NCBI GenBank assembly: GCA_963822615.1
Contig: CAWGIM010000016.1
Coordinates: forward strand, 62,001 to 126,000
Reading direction: 5' to 3'
DNA length: 64,000 nt
Origin: Trebonia sp963822615
GTDB lineage: Bacteria; Actinomycetota; Actinomycetes; Streptosporangiales; Streptosporangiaceae
Below are positions 57,759 through 64,000 of the stretch, piece after piece. The stretch's first letter is position 1. Each line of letters opens with the position of its first letter. Under the pieces are notes generated by a model, which saw only the letters and a program-made list of their open reading frames with translations, did no database searches and was not told the origin of the DNA. A program made the translations under genes and the position numbers.

Positions 57759-58627
57759 GATGCGGTTCCTCCCCGTAGGATCGCGGTGGCGGCCGGGGAC
57801 AGGGTCTCCGACACCCACACGCCCGAGCTGCCGAACAGCCCGCGCCCGCCCCGGCCGTGCAGCGCCGCGCCCAGCTCACGCGAGGGGTCGGCCCGCTCCG
57901 GGGGCGGGAACCAGGGGGCCAGGTCGGCCGACGCGGCCGTCACGTCGTCGGCCGCCTCGATCCGGCGCAGCGCGGTGGCCAGCGACGCGGCCACCGGCGG
58001 GGCGAGCTGGACCGGGACCGCCACCTCGGGCGACAAGTAGATCGGCCGCCGCTCGGTCCACCGGGACAGCCCCCAGGGTCCCACGTTGCTCCGCGTCACC
58101 CGGTAGGTGACGTAGTCCATCAGGTGCCGCACGTCGTCCAGGCTGGGCAGCTTGCGGCTACCGAACGCGGCCGGGGTCTTCTCCAGCTGCACCCAGGTGC
58201 CCTGCGCGGTCCGGCCGTGCAGTTTCTCCCGCACCACCAGGCCGCGCATGCCGATGTCGGGGTACCGCTTCTTGTCGATGTCCCGGTGGTGGCTGGACAG
58301 CCGCTGGTGGCTGACCTTGGGGAACCGCCAGCGCTCGTACAGGCCGGTGTCGTCGACGATGACGTGGCCCCCGCACAGCACGTCCCGCAGCTGCGGCACC
58401 TGCAGCCCGTGCCGCTCCAGGTCGGCGATGATCGCCGCTTCCTCCGGGGTCAGCTGCCCGGCCGCGGCCAGCAGCCCCTTGCGGTAGGCGCCGTCCTGCG
58501 CGGTGATCCCGATCAGCAGGCGGACCCGGTCCCGCGTCTCCGCCGTCCGGCGGGCGGTCTCGGCCCGGGCAGCCCGGCGGCGCCGCGCTGGCCGCGTGAC
58601 CGCCTCGACAACGCGTCCCCGCTCCAT
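57755..58627 (-). CDS. Uncharacterised basic protein (three-gene operon, middle)
   Basis: A 290-residue protein. N-terminus very Arg/Ala-rich, possibly nucleic-acid binding. The middle contains DVLCGGHVIVDDTGLYERWRFPKVSHQRLSSHHRDI and GPWGLSRWTERRPIYLSPEVAVPVQLAPP. I do not recognise the family. The overlap with the next gene and the close upstream gene indicate one operon. Could be a toxin, a nuclease or a structural protein; nothing decisive seen. Confidence 0.55.
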   Translation of the reverse strand: MERGRVVEAVTRPARRRRAARAETARRTAETRDRVRLLIGITAQDGAYRKGLLAAAGQLTPEEAAIIADLERHGLQVPQLRDVLCGGHVIVDDTGLYERWRFPKVSHQRLSSHHRDIDKKRYPDIGMRGLVVREKLHGRTAQGTWVQLEKTPAAFGSRKLPSLDDVRHLMDYVTYRVTRSNVGPWGLSRWTERRPIYLSPEVAVPVQLAPPVAASLATALRRIEAADDVTAASADLAPWFPPPERADPSRELGAALHGRGGRGLFGSSGVWVSETLSPAATAILRGGTAS

Positions 58628-58645
58628 GCCAGCAGTTATGCCCAG

Positions 58646-58867
58646 TTATGCAGCCAGTACGTCGGCCAGCACCGTCAGCAGCTCCGTCTCGTCACCAGAG
58701 CCCGCCCACAGGCCGAGCATGAAGTGCTCAAGCCGCCGGGCAAGCTCCTCGTCACCCGCCCGGCCCCGCTCGCGCACCTTCTGCGCCGCCCGGGCCAGCA
58801 GGCCCGCCTCCTGGTGGAGCCGGTCAGCCGTCACCAGGCGGGGCGAAAGGCGTACCAGTGTCGTCAT
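58646..58867 (-). CDS. Small hypothetical helical protein (three-gene operon, first)
   Basis: A 73-residue mostly helical protein (LVTADRLHQEAGLLARAAQKVRERGRAGDEELARRLEHFMLGLWAG). Acidic C-terminus, no hydrophobic segment. It starts the operon, 18 bases before the next gene. Size and charge would fit an antitoxin or an adaptor, but this is a guess. Confidence 0.5.
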   Translation of the reverse strand: MTTLVRLSPRLVTADRLHQEAGLLARAAQKVRERGRAGDEELARRLEHFMLGLWAGSGDETELLTVLADVLAA

Positions 58868-59091
58868 GCCGCCAGGGTCGCATGAGGGACCGCGGCCGTC
58901 ACTGATCCCGGGTTATCCGGCGATTCCGCCCGCAAACTGACCCGGCGGAACAGGCCACGCGAAAGACCCGTAATCACCGCGAGGATACCGAGGTGGTCAG
59001 AGGCCGGTCATAGCACCACCAGGTTTACTTGATTTTCGAAACTTACGCATTAATGCCGCCGACTGCGACAGAATCAGCCGAATCATGACCG

Positions 59092-59493
59092 TTAGTTCAG
59101 GAGAGACAACCCCGGAAAACCTTCGAAGTGCCGCCTGTTGGCGGTCACTAGCGGAGCGTCGTGGTAGATCGCGGTGGCGCATACCCACAGGTCATTGGCC
59201 TGGGTGTTGTGCCCGAGTGCGTGTCCCGCTTTGACAGCCTGCGCCTTGAGCGTCCCCCAAAGCTTGGCCATCTCCTCGTCGTAAGGGGCAATCACGTACC
59301 GGCGGATTGCTTCCTCGAGGGCCTGTTGCTTCCGCTGGCCCCAGCCGGCGTACGTGGCACCATAGTGCAGTTCCGCTACAGACACGAAGGACAGGACCGG
59401 AACCGTGCCGTCTAGGTGGCGACGGTATACATCAACATCCTGACCGCGAAACAGCAGCGAGAAGACATCAGTGTCGACGACTACATACTTCAT
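59092..59493 (-). CDS. PIN-domain ribonuclease toxin (VapC-like)
   Basis: A 133-residue PIN domain with all acidic residues: D in VVDTDVFSLLF (residues 7-9), E in SVAELHYG (about 41), D in NDLWVCATAI (about 100) and a final N/D near TANRRHF. It would cleave RNA with Mg. ATG 59493 overlaps the stop of the 300-residue upstream gene by 4 bases, the typical translational coupling of toxin to antitoxin, but the partner is much larger than a normal VapB. Confidence 0.87.
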   Translation of the reverse strand: MKYVVVDTDVFSLLFRGQDVDVYRRHLDGTVPVLSFVSVAELHYGATYAGWGQRKQQALEEAIRRYVIAPYDEEMAKLWGTLKAQAVKAGHALGHNTQANDLWVCATAIYHDAPLVTANRRHFEGFPGLSLLN

Positions 59494-60392
59494 TTGTCAC
59501 CCCGGCGGGCTGAGGTGATCGCCTCCATGAAGGCTCCGAAATCGCCCCCGTCTTCGGCTCTGCCCTGCAGCTCTGCAATATCGTTCACCGCCGAAACGCC
59601 CTGCTGTCGCTGCAAAGTCGCGAGCGGCAGCATCCGCGCGCTAGGCAAGCGCTCGAGTGCGGAGAGATGGAGGACTCGGACGGTTGAACCGTCAGGCTGG
59701 AGTTCCGCAGTGCCGGTAGCCATCACCATCTGATCCATGGCGTCCAAGACCGAGTCCCTGAGTTCGTCGCCGAAATCACCGAGGACGCTGCCGGCGAAGG
59801 TGTCGATGCGGCACCTGAGCGCGGCCGGCGAAAAGTCGCCCATCTGAAGCCTCCCCACGACCGTAGCTTCTGTCTCCGGTCCCAGGGTTGACACATTGCG
59901 CAGGCGATCCCGGAACACGGAATCGATCACAAACACGTGCCCACCAGGACGGTCAAAGCTAATCCTGGTGAGGTTGCGGACGTTGATGCCTCCAGCGATC
60001 TCACGAAGTCCCGTCACGACTTGCGGTGTGAAATGGGGCGGAAGATGGCCGCCCTGGCGGATCGCCGTCACTCCGTCCTCGAGCGCTTGCAGCGAGTCGG
60101 CAAGCAGCGAATCGCTTTCGAGCATGACCTGTTGCGGCTGGTCCGACCGGATAATGTCGATGATTGCCGAGCCAGCTCTGAAGCCGACCAAGTCCAGGCG
60201 GACGGCCTCCACGACATCCCGTGGTCGGCGACCGCGGGCAACGAAGGTGCCGGCGAGCGCTAGCGCGATACGCTCGAGTGTCACCTGCAGCCCCGCCGCG
60301 ATCCGCGCGAGCTCGGACAACGGGAGCCGTCCGCCGTCCGCTGCTGGACCTTCCGCGTGAACACTGAGCAAGATTTCGGAGTTGTCCTGCAC
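59490..60392 (-). CDS. Large partner of the PIN-domain toxin (function unknown)
   Basis: A 300-residue protein of unknown family. The N-terminal helical part contains RLPLSELARIAAGLQVTLERIALALAG. A central mixed region has SAIIDIIRSDQPQQVMLESDS and NVRNLTRISFDRPGGHVFVIDSVFRDR. The C-terminus ends FGAFMEAITSARRGDK. No HTH or AbrB fold is evident. GTG 60392 with GGAGGGAGG upstream. Because it precedes and overlaps the PIN gene, it is the likely antitoxin or activity regulator. This would be an unusual size for that role. Confidence 0.65.
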   Translation of the reverse strand: MQDNSEILLSVHAEGPAADGGRLPLSELARIAAGLQVTLERIALALAGTFVARGRRPRDVVEAVRLDLVGFRAGSAIIDIIRSDQPQQVMLESDSLLADSLQALEDGVTAIRQGGHLPPHFTPQVVTGLREIAGGINVRNLTRISFDRPGGHVFVIDSVFRDRLRNVSTLGPETEATVVGRLQMGDFSPAALRCRIDTFAGSVLGDFGDELRDSVLDAMDQMVMATGTAELQPDGSTVRVLHLSALERLPSARMLPLATLQRQQGVSAVNDIAELQGRAEDGGDFGAFMEAITSARRGDK

Positions 60393-60614
60393 GGCCGGAT
60401 CCTCCCTCCGCAGGTTTCACTAGTATTCGCATCTTGACACAAGAGCCCCTAGTTAAGGCAATTTATCGGTGCCGGTAGGTTGCGCACGAGCGCAAGAACG
60501 ACGTGACTTTCTGTTATACATATAGTACGACCTGCTACTGACTTTCGGCCGTACGGGCTCGGCCTCACCGCTGCGCGCCGCGGCCGTCCCAGTGCGCTGT
60601 CGATTCCTCCGGAG

Positions 60615-61271
60615 TCAGTCCAGCTTCAGCCCGACCGGGCAGGTCACCCCGGTGCTGTGGTCCGGGCAGTAGCCGTCGGGCACCTTGACCATGTACTGCT
60701 GGTGGTACTCCTCGGCGAAGTAGAACTCCCCCGCGGGCACGATCTCGGTGGTGATGTCCCCGAAGTACAGCTTGCGCAGCCGCTCCTGGAAGTCGGCCCG
60801 GGACTGCTCGGCCGCCACCCGCTGGGCCTCGCCGTGGTAGGAGATCATCGACCGGTACTGGGTGCCGATGTCGTTGCCCTGCTGCATGCCCTGGGTCGGG
60901 TCGTGGTTCTCCCAGAACACCCGGAGCAGCTCCTGGTACGACACCACGGCCGGGTCGAACACCACCCGGACGGCCTCCGCGTGGCCGGTCCGGCCGGTGC
61001 AGACCTCCTCGTAGCTGGGGTTGGGGGTGAACCCGCCCTGGTAGCCCGCGGCGGTGGTGAACACGCCGGGCAACTGCCAGAAAAGCCGTTCCTGGCCCCA
61101 GAAGCAGCCGAGCGCGAACTCCGCGATCTCGGTGCCCTCCGGGTAGGGGCCGGCCAGCGGGGTGCGCAGCACCGCGTGCTGCTCCGGCACCGGCACCGGG
61201 GTCTCCCGGCCGGGCAGCGCGCTGCCCGGGCTGACCATCTGCTGCGGCCGCAGCGAATCCCAGATACTCAC
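60615..61271 (-). CDS. msrA: Peptide methionine sulfoxide reductase MsrA
   Basis: A 218-residue enzyme. Catalytic Cys in GCFWG (about residue 56) and resolving cysteines near the C-terminus (YCPDHSTGVTCP). Also HAEAVRVVFDP and GNDIGTQYRS. It reduces methionine-S-sulfoxide in damaged proteins using thioredoxin. GTG 61271 has GGAGG 4 bases upstream; a longer frame from 61370 is not supported. Single-copy type, full length. Confidence 0.94.
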   Translation of the reverse strand: MSIWDSLRPQQMVSPGSALPGRETPVPVPEQHAVLRTPLAGPYPEGTEIAEFALGCFWGQERLFWQLPGVFTTAAGYQGGFTPNPSYEEVCTGRTGHAEAVRVVFDPAVVSYQELLRVFWENHDPTQGMQQGNDIGTQYRSMISYHGEAQRVAAEQSRADFQERLRKLYFGDITTEIVPAGEFYFAEEYHQQYMVKVPDGYCPDHSTGVTCPVGLKLD

Positions 61272-61339
61272 CGTGCCTCCTCGTCCGCCTGTATCCACAG
61301 TACGGCGGCCGGCCGCCCGGCTACGAGAACCGCAGACCG

Positions 61340-62341
61340 CTAGACGGTACGGGTGTTCACGAAGTCGCACAGGTTCTCGAACGCGCCCCGGGCGGGCACC
61401 TCGGGCAGCTGCGCCAGCAGCTCCCGCGCCTCGCTCACCCAGGTCCGGACCGTCTGCCTGGCCTCGGCCACCGCGGGCGAGGCGCGCAGCAGCCGCAGCG
61501 CCTCCGCGTTCAGCCCCGGGTCGGCCAGGTCGCCGTCGCGCAGCAGCTCGCGCAGCCGGACCGCGTCCGGGTCGCCGCCGGTGCCGCGCAGCGCGTAGAG
61601 CACCGGCAGCGTCCGCACGCCCTGGCGCAGGTCGGTGCCCGGCTCCTTGCCCGACTCCGCCTCGGTCGACGCGATGTCGAGCACGTCGTCAGAAAGCTGC
61701 CAGGCCACGCCGATGCGCAGGCAGGCCTCGGCGATCAGGTCCGCTGTCTCGTCCGGCAGCCCGGAGAACATCGCGCCGAACCGGCCGGAGGTGGCGATGA
61801 GCGACCCGGTCTTCTCGGTGATCACGTGCATGTAGTGGTCGAGCGGGTCCTCGCCCGGCCGTACCCCGACCGTCTCAAGCAGCTGGCCGTCGACCAGGCG
61901 GCCGAAGGTCTCCGCCTGGATCCTGATCGCCGCCGGGCCCAGCTCGGCCAGGATGCGCGAGGCGCGGGCGAACAGGTAGTCGCCCGCCAGGATGGCGACC
62001 GAGTTGCCGAACCGCGAGTTGGCCGACTCGTGGCCGCGCCGGATGGACGCGTTGTCCATCACGTCATCGTGGAACAGGGTGGCCAGGTGGGTCAGCTCGA
62101 TGGCGACCGCGGCGGAGGTGATCCGCTTGTCCCGGCTGTCACCGAACCGGGCGGCCAGCAGCACCAGCATGGCACGGAAGCGCTTGCCCCCGGCCTCCAT
62201 CATGTGCCGGGAGACCTCGGCGAACATCTCGTCGCCGCCGAAGGAGTTGTCGAGCAGGACAGCCTCGACGACGGCGAGGTCCTCGGCCATCTCCGCGGTC
62301 AGGGCCGGGTCGGCGAGGTCCACGGGCAGGGCGATCGTCAC
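61340..62341 (-). CDS. Polyprenyl diphosphate synthase
   Basis: A 333-residue trans-prenyltransferase. First aspartate-rich motif HDDVMD (about 91-96) and second SDDVLD (about 218), with GGKRFRAMLVLLAA and RRGHESANSRFGNSVAILAGDYLFARA. It makes the long isoprenoid tail of menaquinone (probably hepta- to nonaprenyl). The location beside nuoN matches the order in other actinomycetes and fits respiratory quinone supply. Confidence 0.92.
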   Translation of the reverse strand: MTIALPVDLADPALTAEMAEDLAVVEAVLLDNSFGGDEMFAEVSRHMMEAGGKRFRAMLVLLAARFGDSRDKRITSAAVAIELTHLATLFHDDVMDNASIRRGHESANSRFGNSVAILAGDYLFARASRILAELGPAAIRIQAETFGRLVDGQLLETVGVRPGEDPLDHYMHVITEKTGSLIATSGRFGAMFSGLPDETADLIAEACLRIGVAWQLSDDVLDIASTEAESGKEPGTDLRQGVRTLPVLYALRGTGGDPDAVRLRELLRDGDLADPGLNAEALRLLRASPAVAEARQTVRTWVSEARELLAQLPEVPARGAFENLCDFVNTRTV

Positions 62342-62441
62342 GCGTTCTCCATGTCGTTGCTCTTGACCGAAAGCGTACGAACAATCCAGGATACGGAAGG
62401 CGCTCCAGGGTGACGTACAGCGGGGGTCAAGAGAAACCGGC

Positions 62442-64000
62442 TCAGCGGACGAAGAGCTGGGTCGCCGCGTGGTTGGCCAGCGACAGCACCGGCTCGGGGA
62501 CGATGCCGAACACCACCGCGGACAGCGCGCCGAGGCCGACCGCGGTCCCGGTGAACACCGACGGGACCGCCACCACGGGCCCGTCGGGGACCGGCTCGCT
62601 GAAGAACATCAGCACGATCACCCGGACGTAGAAGAACGCGGCGATCGCGGAGGCGACCACGCCGACGATGACCAGCGGCGTCGCGCCGCCCGCGATCGCC
62701 GCCTGGAACACCGCGAACTTGCCGGCGAAGCCGGAGGTCAGCGGGATGCCCGCGAACGTCAGCAGGAACAGCGCGAAGACGCCGGCCACCAGCGGCGACC
62801 GCTTGCCAAGGCCGGCCCAGCGGGACAGGTGGTCGGCCTCGCCGCCGGCGTCGCGGACCAGGGTGATCACCGCGAACGCGCCGATCGTGGTCAGCCCGTA
62901 GGTCGCCAGGTAGAACAGCGACGAGGAGAGGCCCTGGACCGACGAGGAGACCACCGCGGTCAGGATGAACCCGGCGTGCGCGATCGAGGAGTAGGCCAGC
63001 AGCCGCTTCACGTCGGTCTGGGTGATCGCGACGATCGCGCCGATCACCATGGAGAGGATCGCCACCACCCACAGGGCCGGGCGCCAGTCCCAGCTCAGCG
63101 TGCCGAACGCGACGTAGAACACCCGCAGCAGCGCGCCGAAGGCGGATACCACCACGCACGACGCCATCAGCGCGGTGATCGGGGTCGGCGCGCCCTGGTA
63201 GACGTCCGGCTTCCAGTTGTGGAACGGCACCGCGCCGATCTTGAACAGCAGGCCGAGCCCGGTCAGGGCGATGCCGCCGAACAGCAGGGTGTCCGAGCGG
63301 CCCCGCTTGACGCCTCGGCCGCGATCGAGGCCAGCGACACCGAGCCCGAGTAGCCGTACAGCAGCGCGATGCCGAACAGGAAGAAGGCGGAGGAGAACGA
63401 GCCGAGCAGGAAGTACTTCATCGCCGCCTCGTGCGACAGCAGGCGGCGGCGCCGGGCCAGCCCGCACAGCAGGTACAGCGGCAGGGACAGCGTTTCCAGC
63501 GCCACGAACATCGTCAGCAGGTCGTTGGCGGCCGGGAAGAGCAGCATGCCGCCGACCGCGAACAGCGTCAGCGGGTAGATCTCGGTGTGCACCAGGCCGG
63601 CCAGCAGGCTCTCGCGCTCCTCGGTCGAGCCGGGGACCGCCGCCGCCTGCCCGGCGAAGGTCGACACGTCATGCGAGGCGTCGGCGATCAGCAGCACCGA
63701 GACGGCGGCCAGCACCAGGATCGTGCCCTGGATGAACAGCGTCGGCCGGTCCACCCCGACCGCGCCCATCGCCGCCGAGTGCCCGGCCGAGCCCTTGGCG
63801 AAGATCGTCGCGGACGCCGCGATCACGCAGGTCCAGACGAACGCCGCCACCAGCGAGCCGAAGGTGACGAGCAGGTGGATCGCGCGGCGCAGCTCCCGGG
63901 GCACGAAGGCCTCGACGAGGACGCCGACGATGGCCGCGCCGAACACGACCAGCATCGGCGCGAGCTGGCTGTACTCAATGCTCGGGGCGGTGATCGCGCC
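62442..64000 (-). CDS. nuoN: NADH-quinone oxidoreductase subunit N, frameshifted and cut by window edge
   Basis: A multi-pass membrane subunit of complex I (proton pump). From the right edge (SIEYSQLAPMLVVFGAAIVGVLVEAFVPRELR) to about 63310 it reads in one frame. From about 63305 to 62442 the same protein continues in another (RGRSDTLLFGGIALTGLGLLFKIGAVPFHNWKPDVYQGAPTPITALMAS). So one base is missing or extra at about 63295-63315, in GGCGTCAAGCGGGG. The conserved Lys/His of the pump helices (KIGAVPFHNW) are intact. The start lies beyond 64000. A broken respiratory subunit is unlikely in nature, so a sequencing error is probable. Confidence 0.88.

Overview
The window is high-GC DNA with strong GC3 codon bias, frequent GTG starts and 4-bp ATGA/GTGA gene overlaps. 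It carries KorAB, NuoN, ECF sigma factors, HspR, LAL-type LuxR and many TetR regulators, which together point to an actinomycete (Streptomyces/Streptosporangiales-like). Species cannot be read from the sequence.

Layout. (1) 0-4.2 kb: a divergent envelope-stress module. An ECF sigma factor and a zinc-finger/Asp23 fusion read left; an Asp23-Asp23-DUF2273-Asp23-DUF6286-AmaP operon reads right. (2) 4.2-16.2 kb: a lipoprotein, an N6-adenine-methylase-like protein with an unusual motif IV, a membrane Ser/Thr kinase, a MerR regulator, a compact heat-shock locus (hsp20 divergent from a J-protein and HspR), a TetR/oxidoreductase pair separated by four operator copies spaced exactly 23 bp apart, a lone 947-aa SF2 helicase, and a secreted protein. 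(3) 16.2-24.4 kb: small redox and detoxification enzymes (AKR, LLM flavin enzyme, NmrA-like, ester cyclase, SDR) mixed with TetR and XRE regulators. (4) 24.4-30.2 kb: a mobile-element graveyard with a deleted group II intron, three fragments of a tyrosine recombinase, a decayed MFS pump and a frameshifted epoxide hydrolase. (5) 30.2-49.3 kb: an accessory island ending at a tRNA-Tyr gene beside a frameshifted tyrosine integrase. It carries SDRs, a peroxiredoxin, LtrA, quinone oxidoreductase, alpha/beta hydrolases and a split LAL regulator flanked by inverted copies of one control region. It also holds an AAA/DUF4143 ATPase preceded by four 11-bp repeats phased at exactly 33 bp. Degenerate copies of the sequence downstream of the integrase occur at 30.1, 34.9 and 49.0 kb, suggesting repeated integration at one site. 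(6) 49.4-64 kb: a core-like region with YajQ, an ECF sigma factor and cognate membrane protein, an M48 protease, KorAB, a 2OG-Fe(II) oxygenase, three uncharacterised genes, a PIN-domain toxin with a large partner, MsrA, a polyprenyl diphosphate synthase and NuoN.

Caution on broken genes. NuoN, normally an intact respiratory gene, is also split by a one-base shift, so some of the other frameshifts (LLM enzyme, LAL regulator, integrase) may be assembly or base-calling errors rather than decay. The intron, MFS and IS3 remnants have internal deletions and are genuine relics.

Working together. The recurrent local theme is one regulator plus one enzyme with its operator between them; several operators are visible as palindromes. 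The best candidates for something new are the 33-bp-phased repeat array before the DUF4143 ATPase, the zinc-finger/Asp23 sigma partner, the duplicated LAL control region, and the PIN toxin with its 300-aa partner.
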